Part shown: in pieces, positions 35,001-46,849 of the stretch
Layout: every line of letters starts with the position of its first letter
How positions within the stretch are numbered: the stretch's first letter is position 1
Source of the DNA: Gammaproteobacteria bacterium
Lineage (GTDB): Bacteria > Pseudomonadota > Gammaproteobacteria > Xanthomonadales > Wenzhouxiangellaceae
DNA: 64,000 nt
Assembly (NCBI GenBank): GCA_003565625.1
Contig: PXBD01000088.1
Coordinates: forward strand, 57,320-121,319
Reading direction: 5' to 3'
Program-made: the position numbers and the translations under genes
Notes under the pieces: model-generated
Databases searched by the model: none
Seen by the model: the letters and a program-made list of their open reading frames with translations, nothing else
What the model was told of the DNA's origin: nothing

Positions 35001-35719
35001 ACCTGGCCCAGCTCGCCGGCTACTTGCTCGGCATAGCGGCGCAGGATGGGGGATAGATAGGCATCGACCACGGTGGTATCGCCGCGCCCGATCATGCGAA
35101 TCAGCGGGCTGGCTGCATGCGACAGGCTGATCTGGGCAAAGCCCGACTCCTGCGCCAGCCGGCCGACCATTTGTTCGTGCTCCGGATAGCGGTAGCCGTG
35201 GACGAAAACCACGGCCAGCGCGCCGATGCCCCGGGCGCGCAGCGCGCCCAGATCGGCGCGCAGCCTGTTCTCGTCGGGTGCGTGCAGAACGCTGCCGTCG
35301 GCGTCGACTCGCTCATCGACCTCGACCACGGTCTCATACAGCAGTTCGGGACGGCGAATATCGAGGGCGAAAATGTCGGGCCGGGCCTGGTGACCGATGA
35401 ACAGGGCATCGCGAAAACCCCGGGTGATCAGCAGGGCGGTGCGCTCGCCGCGGCGCTCCAGCAGGGCGTTGGTGGCCACGGTCGTGCCCATGCGAACGTG
35501 TTCGATGCGTTCGGCCGGAATGGGCGCCTCGGCCTCGAGCGCGAGCAGCCGGCGGATGCCTTCGATGGCGGCATCGCGGTAGTGCTCCGGATTGTCCGAG
35601 AGCAGCTTGGTTGTGTGCAGCGTCCCGTCGGGTGCTCGAGCCACCACGTCGGTAAAGGTGCCGCCCCGGTCGATCCAGAAGCGCCAGCGACCCGGCGGGC
35701 TGTTGTTCGTGCTGATCAT
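32090..35719 (-). CDS. hydantoinase/5-oxoprolinase (fused A and B subunits)
   Basis: A 1209-residue ATP-dependent amidohydrolase-type enzyme. The N-terminal half (HyuA, residues ~10-690) starts [19 protein letters not shown] and contains the actin-like [16 protein letters not shown]. The C-terminal half (HyuB, residues ~700-1209) has [38 protein letters not shown] and ends in a Gly-rich TPGGGGWG. Fusion of the two parts is typical of 5-oxoprolinase, which opens pyroglutamate to glutamate with ATP. Acetophenone carboxylase and methylhydantoinase relatives have separate subunits, so 5-oxoprolinase is favoured though not certain. It is monocistronic and convergent with the diguanylate cyclase. 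Confidence 0.9.
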   Translation of the reverse strand: MISTNNSPPGRWRFWIDRGGTFTDVVARAPDGTLHTTKLLSDNPEHYRDAAIEGIRRLLALEAEAPIPAERIEHVRMGTTVATNALLERRGERTALLITRGFRDALFIGHQARPDIFALDIRRPELLYETVVEVDERVDADGSVLHAPDENRLRADLGALRARGIGALAVVFVHGYRYPEHEQMVGRLAQESGFAQISLSHAASPLIRMIGRGDTTVVDAYLSPILRRYAEQVAGELGQVRLQFMKSDGGLTGADHFAGKDAILSGPAGGIIGCVRTAELAGCKRVIGFDMGGTSTDVSHYHGELERCFETEIAGVRMRVPMLEIHTVAAGGGSCLHFDGSRYRVGPDSAGANPGPACYRRGGPLTVTDCNLMLGKLQPEFFPAVFGPEADEPLDADVVREKFAALRAEIHAATGDQRSAEAVAEGFLKIAVNNMASAIRKVSVQRGHDVTRYALNCFGGAGGQHACLVADALGIETVLIHPRAGVLSAYGMGLADVMALREFPLGELLNDSLLESLAQAEQAARQQAVDELLEQGHERRRIRTRAQLHLKYRGTDTTVLVDLADIERMLAEFHHLHRQQFGFAMHDREVIAESGLVEAVAPGQAMSEPVAQSALADAKAEPVARIKTWMAGKRQPHTRVYRRDQLQAGMQVDGPAILVEDHATTVLEPGWRAELNERCHLLLKRRQRRADKQSLSRSVDPVMLEVFNKLFMAIAEHMGVVLQKTAWSANIKERLDFSCALFDGQGQLVANAPHVPVHLGSMGESVRSVIAAFGEDMRDGDVFLLNDPYSGGTHLPDLTVVSPCFRSDSDGRGAILFYTASRAHHADIGGLTPGSMPPHSRHIDDEGVLIPPTRIVRTGRLDEQRLSDLLASGPHPARNPRQNFADLHAQIAANARGLKELNEMVAQFGLDVVQAYMGHVQGNAAEQVRRAIVELKNGHWIKTMDSGARIEVRVTVDRKARSAVIDFSGSSPQQPDNFNAPAAITRACVLYVLRTLVADDIPLNDGCMAPVELIIPEGSILNPEHPAAVVAGNVETSQVITDALLAAMGRLANSQGTMNNLTFGNAQHQHYETLCGGAGAGEGFDGADAVHTHMTNSRLTDPEILETRFPVRLEGFGVRADSGGHGHWRGGHGAERRIRFLEPMTIALLATSRSRAPQGLHGGEAGKTGQAWIEHADGRRQKLAGCDRAEIEENAMLVIRTPGGGGWGG

Positions 35720-35791
35720 GCCGTCTACTGTAGGCCAAACGGGTGTCCGATGATGCTCTGCGGGTTACGGCTTGCGTGCTATAAGGGAAAG

Positions 35792-36475
35792 ATGTCGCGT
35801 CGTGCTCCGCCCGTCCAGCCCCAATCCCGTCCCCGTCGTCTGTGGGTGTTGCCGCTGCTGATTATTAGCGGTGCCGTCATCGCAGCAATCCAGCCCTGGG
35901 GCGTAGACGAGTTGCTGGAGTTCGGGCGCGCGTTGAGCGGTAACCCGCTGTTTCTGGCTGGGGTAGTGGTGGCCATGGCCATCCTGTTCACTTTCGGCCT
36001 GCCCGGCAGCCTGGGGCTTTGGCTGATTGCCCCGTTCCAGCCGCCGCTGGTTGCCACCGGCCTGCTGGTGGTGGGCAGCGTTGCCGGGGCGCTGGGTGCC
36101 TATCGGTTCAGTTCCCGGCTGCGCGGTGACTGGGAGCCGCAAGGCCCGGGCAGCCGAATTGTCGGCCTGCTGTCGCGCCAGGGCGGCTTGTTGACCCAGA
36201 CCGCGCTCCGCATCCTGCCCGGCTTTCCGCATTCCCTGGTCAATTTCGCCGGCGGTGTCCTGGGCCTGGGCCTGCCCGGCTTCCTGACCGCGGCCGCGGT
36301 GGGGCTTTCCGTCAAATGGGGTGTTTACGCCAGTGCCGTCCATGGTCTGGTCGAGGCAGTGGAGTCCGGCCAGGCCCTGGACAAGACTACCCTGGCGCCA
36401 CTGCTGGTTCTGAGCGTCCTGCTGCTGTTGGGTGCGGCGGCCAAGCGGATGCTGACCCGAAACTCGCCGCGATGA
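35792..36475 (+). CDS. TVP38/TMEM64 (VTT domain) membrane protein
   Basis: A 227-residue integral membrane protein with about five hydrophobic segments. The VTT core reads LFTFGLPGSLGLWLIAPFQPPLVATGLLVVGSVAGALGAYRFSSR, followed by ALRILPGFPHSLVNFAGGVLGLGLPGFL, matching the F(x)P and re-entrant Gly pattern of TVP38/DedA-superfamily proteins, some of which act as lipid scramblases or transporters. The ATG at 35792 has AAGGGA four bases upstream. A longer upstream open frame runs antisense through the oxoprolinase gene and is rejected. The substrate is unknown. Confidence 0.85.
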   Translation: MSRRAPPVQPQSRPRRLWVLPLLIISGAVIAAIQPWGVDELLEFGRALSGNPLFLAGVVVAMAILFTFGLPGSLGLWLIAPFQPPLVATGLLVVGSVAGALGAYRFSSRLRGDWEPQGPGSRIVGLLSRQGGLLTQTALRILPGFPHSLVNFAGGVLGLGLPGFLTAAAVGLSVKWGVYASAVHGLVEAVESGQALDKTTLAPLLVLSVLLLLGAAAKRMLTRNSPR

Positions 36476-36607
36476 ATCCATTGCGCTCGATTTGAGACGG
36501 TCTTCACGTTTCCTTTCTGTTTGTAAAAAGCTGCTCGATCTGCTAGCGTCTGCCGGGGTGGGGTCCCGAGAGTTGTGCGCTGGAAGGGCCATGCAGGAGC
36601 AATGGGA

Positions 36608-38185
36608 ATGGGAACATCTATCTTTTCGGGGTCACGCTGGTCGGTTGGCCTGAGTTTGCAGTTGCGCGTGTTGATCGGAATCGGTCTGATTCTGGTTACC
36701 GCGACTTCGACGGTGCTGGCCTGGAGAGCCATCGGCTCGGTGGCGACGGGTGCATCCACGGAGGTTGCCACGACCAAAATGCAGGGTGATCTGAACGTGC
36801 TGCAGGATCGGGTGGCTCGACATTTTGGCGAGCTTTCGGTCCAGGGCCGCACCCTGGTTGACGCCGACGGTGTCGACCTGGAGGGTCGTTTCGACATGCT
36901 TGACGAACTGTCGCGCGAACTGTCCATCGTGGCCACGATCTTTGTTGCCGATGGCGATGATTTTCGACGCCTGATCACCAGCATCCGCAACCCGGCCGGG
37001 AATCGTGTGGTTGGAACCATGCTTGGGTCCGAAAGCGCCGCCTATGCGCCGATCCGCGCCGGTCAGGACTACTTTGGTCGGGCCATGATCCTCGGGGGTG
37101 AGTATGTCACTGGGTATCGCCCGCTTCTGTCGCCCAGCGGCGAATCCCTGGGCGTGCTGTTTGTTGGTGTTGAAATGGATCGAATCGGGGCCCTGGTCGC
37201 CCGTGGTTCCCGTGCTGCCGTCTTGCAGAATCTTCTGATCAGTCTGGTGATTTTCGTGGTGATCCAGGTGCTGTCTACCCTGTACATCCGGCGCGGAATC
37301 ATCCAGCCCCTGCTGGCTACTGTCGACGCTGCTGATCAATTGGCGGGGGGCGACCTGGCGGCCAGTATTCGATCTGAACTCAAGCAGCGCGGGGACGAAA
37401 TCGGTCGGCTGGCGAGGGCGATGGACGCCATGCTCGTCAAGTTGGAGGGCATCATCAAATCGGTGGCAGTTGGCAGTTCAGAGATTCTTGCCGCCAGCGA
37501 GCAATCGGCCGCCACTTCGCAGACGCTCAGCGAAGGAGCCAGCGAGCAGGCCGCCAGCGTCGAGCGAACCAGCGCAGCAGTGGAGGAGATGGCAGCCTCC
37601 ATTCAAGGCAACAGCAAAAGCGCATCGGCAACCGACGAGTTGTCGTCTCAGGCGGCGAGCAAGGCAGTCGACGGCAGCCAATCGGTTCGGGAAACCCTCG
37701 ACGCCATGCGATCGATTTCCGAGCGCATCACGATCATCGACGACATTGCCTACCAGACCAACCTGCTGGCTCTGAATGCCGCGATTGAAGCGGCTCGAGC
37801 CGGACATCACGGCAAGGGCTTTGCGGTGGTAGCGGCCGAGGTTCGCAAGCTCGCCGAGCGCAGCCAGGTGGCCTCGCAGGAGATCGGCCAGGTTGCCCGT
37901 GGCAGCCTGGACAAGGCAAAGCGGGCGGGTACGTTGCTCGAAGAACTGGAGCCTCTGATCGAAAATACGGCCGGCCTGGTCCGGGAGATCAGTGCCGCTT
38001 CCGCCGAGCAGGACGTCGGCGCGCGTCAGATCACGACGGCCATGGAGCGACTCAACTCAATCACCGAGCAGAGCGCCTCGGCTTCCGAGGAGCTCGCCTC
38101 GTCTTCCGAGCAGTTGAGCGGGCAGGCGCGCCATCTGCAGGAGCTGGTCTCGTTTTTCAAGGTGGAGCAGTGCAGCGAGCGCTAG
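36608..38185 (+). CDS. methyl-accepting chemotaxis protein with single Cache domain
   Basis: About 525 residues. Membrane segment 1 is near residues 17-40 and segment 2 near residues 200-225. Between them is a periplasmic Cache-type sensor of about 160 residues with [15 protein letters not shown] and [30 protein letters not shown] linker follows. The conserved tip of the signalling domain reads [43 protein letters not shown], which binds CheA/CheW. I chose ATG 36608, with AGGAG eight bases upstream; an ATG at 36602 is too close. No chemotaxis genes are nearby, so it is an orphan receptor. No C-terminal CheR-binding pentapeptide is seen. Confidence 0.93.
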   Translation: MGTSIFSGSRWSVGLSLQLRVLIGIGLILVTATSTVLAWRAIGSVATGASTEVATTKMQGDLNVLQDRVARHFGELSVQGRTLVDADGVDLEGRFDMLDELSRELSIVATIFVADGDDFRRLITSIRNPAGNRVVGTMLGSESAAYAPIRAGQDYFGRAMILGGEYVTGYRPLLSPSGESLGVLFVGVEMDRIGALVARGSRAAVLQNLLISLVIFVVIQVLSTLYIRRGIIQPLLATVDAADQLAGGDLAASIRSELKQRGDEIGRLARAMDAMLVKLEGIIKSVAVGSSEILAASEQSAATSQTLSEGASEQAASVERTSAAVEEMAASIQGNSKSASATDELSSQAASKAVDGSQSVRETLDAMRSISERITIIDDIAYQTNLLALNAAIEAARAGHHGKGFAVVAAEVRKLAERSQVASQEIGQVARGSLDKAKRAGTLLEELEPLIENTAGLVREISAASAEQDVGARQITTAMERLNSITEQSASASEELASSSEQLSGQARHLQELVSFFKVEQCSER

Positions 38186-38230
38186 TGTGCCCCTCGCGGT
38201 CCAGCTTTGCCAGGCGATGGTTTTCGTTTG

Positions 38231-39547
38231 CTAGCGGGCGAAGGATTCGGGTGCCGGTACGCCGAACAGCTTGATGATCGCTAACTCCTCGATGGCGGTA
38301 TGACCCCAGGCGGTGGCGGTGAACTCCGACGGAGTGTAGCTGAAGCGGCCGTGATCTCTATCCTCGAACTCGAATACGGCAACACCACCATCCTCGCGCA
38401 CAACGCTGTCCGGGTCGAACTCTCCGTAGACCATGCCCACCGGTGAGATGAAATCGATGGTCACGCGATTGCCCTCGGGAGCCCCGGTGCCGGTCAGGAA
38501 CAGCGGGTTGCCCCTGTCGTCATAGGTATACCAGTAGGCGATGGCCAGCGGAGTGCCGTCGGGCAGTTCGCCGAATTCCAGGGCAAATCCGTGCCCGTCC
38601 TGTTCCGGCTGATACCAGGAACCCGAGTGGGCCGGGCCGATGTCTGGTGGTCCGCTTTGCAGACCGCTGCCGCTGAGCTGGGTGTGCCCGTTGTCATAGA
38701 TGCGCACGTAGTCGACCTTCATTTCGGCCGGCAGGGGCGCGGTCACCTGACCCTGGTGCTGCATGTTGGGGTAGGTGCCGCCGACGGCGACGTTCAAAAG
38801 GATGAAGTGCGGTTGATGAAGCTCCCGGCAGTCGGTACAGCTGCCCGGGCTGATATCCATAGTCCAGAGCTGTTTGCCGTCGAGGTAGGTGGTCACCCGG
38901 TCCGGCGTCCAGTCCATGCTGAACAGGTGGTACTCGCCGTTGAGGTCGGCCGGCTCGGTCAGCCCGGGGCTGTAGGTGCGCCCGAACACGGCATGGCTGC
39001 CCTGGTGTTGCCAGTGTGCAGCCGAACTGACCCAGCGGTTGACCAGGCCATCCCGGATCGCATCGCGCCAGCCCATCTCCATGATGTCGAGTTCACCACA
39101 GGCCGGCCAGCCCACCTCCGAGAAGTTGTTGCCCAGGGTCCAGAACGCCGGCCACAGGCCGTCGCTCAGGTCCGGCATCTTGATGCGGGCCTCGATGTAG
39201 CCGTACTGGAACATCAGCTTGTCTTCGGTACGCAGCCTGGCCGAGGTAAAACCGGTGCGGTTCGAGCCGACCCGTTTCTCGCGCACCGTGATGACCAGGT
39301 TGCCATCCTCGATGCGGGCGTTGTCGGTGCTGTCGGTGTACTCCTGCAGCTCCCAGTTGCCCCAGCCGTTGTTGCCGGTGCCAATGTCGTAGGACCAGAT
39401 CGTGCTGTCGGGCCTGGTGCCGGAATCGAACTCATCGCTCCACAGCAACTGGCCCTGGGCGCTGGCGGCCTGGGCCAGAAGCAGGGCCAGTGCGGCGAGC
39501 GTGGAATGGATCGCGAAGGTGCGGTGTACAGGTGCGGGCAGTTTCAT
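38231..39547 (-). CDS. secreted GH16 beta-glucanase with C-terminal accessory domain
   Basis: About 438 residues. A signal peptide (HSTLAALALLLAQAASAQG) leads to a GH16 catalytic domain (residues ~25-280). The catalytic motif is ELDIME in GWPACGELDIMEMGWR, the ExDxxE nucleophile/acid-base pair of laminarinase-like enzymes. RIEDGNLVITVREK and DWTPDRVTTYLDGKQLWTM are other family stretches. The last ~145 residues form a separate domain starting GSWYQPEQDGHGFALEFGELPDG and YWYTYDDRGNPLFLTGTG, a module I recall from other secreted Xanthomonadales-type proteins. It is probably exported by Sec and then the T2SS. Substrate (beta-1,3-glucan) is inferred from the motif class. I chose the ATG at 39547 directly before the signal peptide. 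Confidence 0.88.
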   Translation of the reverse strand: MKLPAPVHRTFAIHSTLAALALLLAQAASAQGQLLWSDEFDSGTRPDSTIWSYDIGTGNNGWGNWELQEYTDSTDNARIEDGNLVITVREKRVGSNRTGFTSARLRTEDKLMFQYGYIEARIKMPDLSDGLWPAFWTLGNNFSEVGWPACGELDIMEMGWRDAIRDGLVNRWVSSAAHWQHQGSHAVFGRTYSPGLTEPADLNGEYHLFSMDWTPDRVTTYLDGKQLWTMDISPGSCTDCRELHQPHFILLNVAVGGTYPNMQHQGQVTAPLPAEMKVDYVRIYDNGHTQLSGSGLQSGPPDIGPAHSGSWYQPEQDGHGFALEFGELPDGTPLAIAYWYTYDDRGNPLFLTGTGAPEGNRVTIDFISPVGMVYGEFDPDSVVREDGGVAVFEFEDRDHGRFSYTPSEFTATAWGHTAIEELAIIKLFGVPAPESFAR

Positions 39548-39626
39548 TGGCAGCCCCATCCCCGGAACGATGACAGCGCTTACCATAGCACTGTGGGCGG
39601 TGCCGGATCAATCAGTGCCGGGGTTG

Positions 39627-42600
39627 TCAGCAAAAATCGCGCGAGCCGGCCGCGAGGTTCGCCAGGCGGTGATCCTCGCTGTGCAGGCTTTTGGCAATCA
39701 GGTGCTGGCTGCCCTGGGCGTTTTGCAGGGTGCCGACCACGCGCAGGATTTGTCCCTGCAACACTTCGCGGCGATAGCGCTCGACCAGCTTCGGCCAGAC
39801 GATGACGTTGATGATGCCGGTCTCGTCTTCCAGCGATAAGAAAATCACGCCCGAGGCTGTGCCCGGGCGCTGGCGGTGGGTGACCAGGCCGCAGGCTTCC
39901 ACGCGGCTGCCGTCGGCGGTCTCGCGCAAGCCCCGGGCGGTGCATACCCGCTTGCCCAGGCTCCGGCGCAGCAGCGCGACCGGGTGGTGATCCAGGCTTA
40001 CGCCCGTGCTGGCATAGTCGGCCAGCAGCTCGCTGCAGGCATCGGGCGGGCGGATCGTGGTGCGCGGTTCGGCAATCGGGGCCAAGTCGAGCAGATCGCC
40101 CTGGCGCTGCACGGCCAAGGCCTCCCAGCGCGCCCGCCGACGATGTCCGGCCAGGCCTTTCAGCGCCCCGGCCTCGGCCAGGGCGTTTAGCTGACCCCGA
40201 TCCAGCCGCGCCCGCACGGCCAGGTCCTGTACATCGGCAAAAGCCCGTTCGGCACGCGCCGCCACGATGCGCTCACCACTGTCGGCTTTCAGCCCCTTGG
40301 CCATCCGCAAGCCCAGCCGAATACCCTCCCGCTTTTCCCGAACCCTGAACCCTGAACCCTGAACCCCCGGCCTTTCTGGCACACAATCCCACTCGCTGAA
40401 GCGAACGTCGACCGGCCGGACGCTGACGCCATGCCGGCGCACGTCGTTGATGATCTGGGCCGGGGCGTAAAAGCCCATGGGCTGGCTGTTGAGCAGGCCG
40501 CAGGCGAATGCGGCCGGATGATGGCACTTCAGCCAGGCCGAGAAATAGGTCAGCAGGGCAAAGCTGGCCGCGTGCGATTCGGGGAAGCCGTAGTCGCCGA
40601 AGCCCTGGATCTGGCTGTAGATGCGCTCGGCGAATTCCAGCGTGTAGCCGTGCGCGAGCATGCCCTCGACCAGTTGTTCACGAAAAGGCTCCAGGCCCCC
40701 GCGGCGCTTCCAGGCCGCCATCGCCCGGCGCAGCTGGTCGGCCTGACCCGGCGTGAAGCCGGCCGCGGTCATGGCGATTTGCATCACCTGCTCCTGGAAG
40801 ATCGGCACGCCCAGGGTACGTTTGAGCACGTCTTCCAGCTCCGGGCTGGGATAGCGCACCTCCTGGGGGTTTTCGCGCCGGGCGAGATACGGATGCACCA
40901 TCTCGCCCTGGATCGGCCCGGGCCGGACAATGGCGACTTCGACCACCAGGTCGTAGAAACAGCGCGGTTTCAGCCGCGGCAGCATCGCCATCTGGGCGCG
41001 CGATTCGACCTGGAACACCCCCACGGCATCGCCCTGACACAGCATGTCGTACGTCGCCGCATCCTCACGCGGAATATCAGCCAGCGTCCACGCGCCTTCT
41101 TTCCCCGAACCCCGAACCCCGAACCCCGAACCCGTATCCAGTAATGCCAATGTCTTGCGAATCACCGTCAACATCCCCAGCGCCAGGCAGTCGACCTTGA
41201 GCAGGCCCAAGGTTTCCAGGTCGTCCTTGTCCCACTGGATGATGGTGCGCTCGGCCATGGCGGCGTTTTCCACCGGCACCAGGTGGTGCAGGGGGGCATC
41301 CGAGATCACCATGCCGCCGACGTGCTGGGACAGGTGGCGGGGCAGGCCGACCAGTTCGGTGGTCAGGCGCATCAGCCGGCAGGTAGTCGGCGCTTCGGGG
41401 TCGAAGCCACACGAGGCCAGGCGCTCGGGCCAGGCATCAGGCTGGTCCCACCAGGCCAGCGAGGCGGTCAGGCGGTCGAGCCGCTCCGGCTCCAGGCCGA
41501 GCGCCCGGCCGACGTCCTTGAGCGCGCTTTTGGGGCGGTAATGGATCACCGTGGCGGCGAGGGCGGCGCGCTCGCGTCCGTACTTGTTGTAGATGTACTG
41601 CAGCACCTCTTCGCGCCGTTCATGCTCGAAGTCGACATCGATATCGGGTGGTTCGTTGCGTTCTTTCGAGATGAAGCGCTCGAACAGCAGCTGTTGTTTC
41701 GACGGATCGACCTCGGTGATCTGCAGGCAGTAGCACACCGCCGAATTGGCCGCCGAGCCGCGCCCCTGGCACAGAATGCCGCGTTCGCGGGCAAAGCGCA
41801 CCACGTCGTGGACGGTGAGGAAAAACGCCTCCACGCCCATCTCCTCGATCAGGGTCAATTCGTGGGCGACGAGCTTGCGAACCTGATCGGGTGGGGCTTC
41901 ACCGTAACGCTTGCGCATTCCGGCCAGGGTCAGCTGGCGCAGATGCCGGGCGGGGGTGAGCGGGGCCGGTACCAGTTCGCGCGGGTAGCGGTAGTCGAGT
42001 TCGGACAGCGCAAACCGGCACTGCTCGGCCACGCGCACGGTCTCGGCCAGCCAGTCGCCCGGGTACAGCCGCTGCAGGGTGGGCAGGGGGCGCAGATGGC
42101 GCTCGCCGTTGGCGGCCAGGGCCAGGCCGCACTCGGCCAGCGGCTTGCCCTCGTCCAGGGCGGTGAGCACGTCGAGCAGCGGGCGCTGTTCGCGCGTGCT
42201 CATCCGCACATCCCCACAGGCCAGGCAGGGTAGTGTGTGGTGGCGCGCGAAGGCTTCCAGCGCGCGGATCCAGCTGTGCTCGTCGGGCAGCAGCAGACGC
42301 GTCGCGCCGAGCCACAGGCGCTTGTCAAAGCAGGCCTTGAGTTCTTCGGCTCGCTGGTTTGGTGGATCGGTCCAAGGTACGGGTTTCCAGATGGCCAGCA
42401 CCTGGTCGAGCCCATGGTCGAGGTCGGCGCGCTCGATCCGGTAGCCGCCCTTGGGCGCGCGCCGCCGGGCCCGGGTGATCAGCCGGCACAGCTGGGTGTA
42501 GGCGGTCTGGCTCGGCGCCAGCAGCACCAGGTGCAGCCCATCGCAGCGGATTTCGGTGCCGATGATCAGGCCCAGCCCGCAGGCCCGGGCGGCCTCGTGG

Positions 42601-42764
42601 GCGCGCACCACGCCGGCCAGGGAGCACTCGTCAGTCACGGCCAGGGCGCGGTAACCCAGCTCGGCGGCGCGTTCGACCAGCGCGCCCGGCTGGGCAACCG
42701 AGCGGCGAAAGCTGAAGGCGCTCAGGGCGTGGAGTTCGGCATAGTGTGAGGTGGTGGGCACCAT
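39627..42764 (-). CDS. dnaE2: error-prone DNA polymerase III alpha subunit
   Basis: About 1045 residues, as expected for DnaE2. The PHP domain (residues 1-~250) starts YAELHALSAFSFRRSVAQPGALVERAAELGYRALAVTDECS. The polymerase core contains RGSAANSAVCYCL, ERNEPPDIDVDFEHERREEVLQYIYNKYGR with the catalytic acidic pair, and VGVFQVESRAQMAMLPRLKPR. It performs mutagenic translesion synthesis, usually with ImuA/ImuB, which are absent here. Two heptanucleotide repeat tracts (40340-40367 and 41107-41133) encode odd Gly/Phe/Arg loops at residues ~800 and ~545. The start is ATG 42764 next to a LexA-like box (42765-42782). The longer upstream frame reads through the intergenic repeat and is rejected. Confidence 0.95.
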   Translation of the reverse strand: MVPTTSHYAELHALSAFSFRRSVAQPGALVERAAELGYRALAVTDECSLAGVVRAHEAARACGLGLIIGTEIRCDGLHLVLLAPSQTAYTQLCRLITRARRRAPKGGYRIERADLDHGLDQVLAIWKPVPWTDPPNQRAEELKACFDKRLWLGATRLLLPDEHSWIRALEAFARHHTLPCLACGDVRMSTREQRPLLDVLTALDEGKPLAECGLALAANGERHLRPLPTLQRLYPGDWLAETVRVAEQCRFALSELDYRYPRELVPAPLTPARHLRQLTLAGMRKRYGEAPPDQVRKLVAHELTLIEEMGVEAFFLTVHDVVRFARERGILCQGRGSAANSAVCYCLQITEVDPSKQQLLFERFISKERNEPPDIDVDFEHERREEVLQYIYNKYGRERAALAATVIHYRPKSALKDVGRALGLEPERLDRLTASLAWWDQPDAWPERLASCGFDPEAPTTCRLMRLTTELVGLPRHLSQHVGGMVISDAPLHHLVPVENAAMAERTIIQWDKDDLETLGLLKVDCLALGMLTVIRKTLALLDTGSGFGVRGSGKEGAWTLADIPREDAATYDMLCQGDAVGVFQVESRAQMAMLPRLKPRCFYDLVVEVAIVRPGPIQGEMVHPYLARRENPQEVRYPSPELEDVLKRTLGVPIFQEQVMQIAMTAAGFTPGQADQLRRAMAAWKRRGGLEPFREQLVEGMLAHGYTLEFAERIYSQIQGFGDYGFPESHAASFALLTYFSAWLKCHHPAAFACGLLNSQPMGFYAPAQIINDVRRHGVSVRPVDVRFSEWDCVPERPGVQGSGFRVREKREGIRLGLRMAKGLKADSGERIVAARAERAFADVQDLAVRARLDRGQLNALAEAGALKGLAGHRRRARWEALAVQRQGDLLDLAPIAEPRTTIRPPDACSELLADYASTGVSLDHHPVALLRRSLGKRVCTARGLRETADGSRVEACGLVTHRQRPGTASGVIFLSLEDETGIINVIVWPKLVERYRREVLQGQILRVVGTLQNAQGSQHLIAKSLHSEDHRLANLAAGSRDFC
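40340..40367. repeat. heptanucleotide tandem repeat GAACCCT inside dnaE2
   Basis: Three perfect GAACCCT units (40340-40360) are followed by one GAACCCC (40361-40367). They encode the unusual loop GVQGSGFRVRE of DnaE2 at about residue 800, near the end of the polymerase part. Seven is not a multiple of three, so gain or loss of one unit would shift the dnaE2 frame. A sister tract lies at 41107-41133. Confidence 0.85.
41107..41133. repeat. heptanucleotide tandem repeat GAACCCC inside dnaE2
   Basis: Three perfect GAACCCC units plus a six-base partial unit, preceded by CCCC. The tract encodes GSGFGVRGSG at about residue 545 of DnaE2, between LLDT and the conserved LADIPREDAATYDML. It is a variant of the GAACCCT tract at 40340 and would likewise shift the frame if a unit were lost or gained. 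Confidence 0.85.
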
Positions 42765-42782
42765 ACTGTAAGGATATATAGT
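42765..42782. promoter_or_regulatory. LexA-like SOS box abutting dnaE2
   Basis: ACTGT-N8-ATAGT (42765-42782) differs at one base from the gammaproteobacterial LexA consensus ACTGT-N8-ACAGT and has an AT-rich centre (AAGGATAT). It touches the dnaE2 ATG at 42764, so a bound repressor would cover the transcription start region. No good ribosome site is present, suggesting a very short or leaderless message. SOS control of dnaE2 is usual in other bacteria. Confidence 0.5.
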
Positions 42783-42868
42783 TTTTGTGGAGGTGGTGGC
42801 GAGGCGTGGACGCTCTGCCCGAGCGCAGGGCGAACGCGCCGAGGTGCCAAGTTGTCTTCTCCCTTTCG

Positions 42869-43081
42869 GATCGGGTGGTGGGGGCTGCCGCGGGGCCGGA
42901 AGCGGCGCGGAATTTCCACCAACCGTTCCGTACCAGCCCGGAGCGTATGCGGAGCATCCGGGGCGCGATTGTCGGGGGCTCGACGAAGTAACGGGTCTGG
43001 CACCCAAACGCCACCAGGCCTGTACGATCCGCCATCTTCGTTCGCCGCTGCAGGCCCCGCGGCAGCCGCCACCACCCGATC
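42869..43081. repeat. 213-bp inverted-repeat element (MITE-like) between dnaE2 and the ECF sigma gene
   Basis: A 28-bp arm at 42870-42897 is the reverse complement of 43053-43080 with one mismatch. Allowing three mismatches, the arms extend to about 40 bp (42869-42908 with 43042-43081). About 133 bp lie between them, with no coding signal; short open frames here are artefacts. The remaining parts of the gene-free stretch 42783-43117 show nothing else clear. It may be a miniature mobile element, a dispersed repeat or a large hairpin. Target-site duplications are not obvious. Confidence 0.6.
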
Positions 43082-43117
43082 AGCCGCCATTCAGTTGACT
43101 GTGGCACACTGGACGGC

Positions 43118-43699
43118 GTGAATGAACAGACCCTGCAATCCCTGGAAGGCGAAGTCACGCAGTTGCTCTCCAGCCTGCGCGGGACACCCGAGACCATGGA
43201 TCGGCTGTTGCCGCTGGTCTACGAAGATCTGCGCCAGATTGCTCGCAGCCAGCAGGCCCGGCTGGGCGCCAGTCCGACCCTGCAGACCACCGAGCTGGTC
43301 CACGAGGCTTACCTCAAGCTGCGCCAATCCGAGGGCGAGCCGATTCGCAACAGTCAGCATTTCCGGCGCCTTTCCTACCTGGCCATTCGCCAGCTCATCG
43401 TTGACCACGCCCGCTCCCGGCTTGCCCTCAAGCGTGGTTCGGGTCGAGCGGCCGATACCCTGCACGAGGAGTTGGTTTCGTCCAATGGGGCCGACGAAGA
43501 GGTCGTGCTGCGCATCGACGAGGCTCTGGAACGCCTGGGCGCGGTCGATCAGCGCCAGGCCGAGGTGGTGATCGCGCGCTTTTTCGGCGGCTACACGGCC
43601 GAGGAAATTGCCGACTTGCTGGATACCTCGATCCGCACCGTCCAGCGCGACTGGGAGCGGGCGCGGGCCTGGTTGCTGGTCGATCTGGAGACCTGTTGA
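43118..43699 (+). CDS. ECF-family RNA polymerase sigma factor
   Basis: A 193-residue sigma-70-like factor with region 2 (LLPLVYEDLRQIARSQQARLGASPTLQTTELVHEAYLKL) and region 4 (FFGGYTAEEIADLLDTSIRTVQRDWERARAWL). The sequence is typical of the group often annotated as acidobacterial-type ECF sigma factors, which generally lack a classical anti-sigma partner and often sit beside serine/threonine kinases. Neither is seen here; the next gene is a DnaJ-like protein 67 bp downstream. The start is GTG 43118. Its regulon is unknown. Confidence 0.9.
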   Translation: MNEQTLQSLEGEVTQLLSSLRGTPETMDRLLPLVYEDLRQIARSQQARLGASPTLQTTELVHEAYLKLRQSEGEPIRNSQHFRRLSYLAIRQLIVDHARSRLALKRGSGRAADTLHEELVSSNGADEEVVLRIDEALERLGAVDQRQAEVVIARFFGGYTAEEIADLLDTSIRTVQRDWERARAWLLVDLETC

Positions 43700-43766
43700 T
43701 CCGGCCGGCGCTTGAATTCGCCTGGTCCGGCACGCATTGAAGCACCATCCGGGCAGAGAACCGACC

Positions 43767-46818
<3,052 letters not shown>

Positions 46819-46849
46819 TGTTCCCTTTTTGGTTTTTCAGGAGTACACC

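Noticed and set aside
35117..35791. N-terminal extension of the VTT protein to 452 residues
   Set aside because: The extension runs antisense through the oxoprolinase gene; the ATG at 35792 has a good ribosome site and fits the family.
40340..41133. Heptamer tracts as a CRISPR or minisatellite array
   Set aside because: There are no spacers and only about four units each; they lie inside dnaE2.
42765..43007. N-terminal extension of DnaE2 by 81 residues
   Set aside because: It translates the intergenic inverted-repeat element; the PHP domain begins just after the ATG at 42764.
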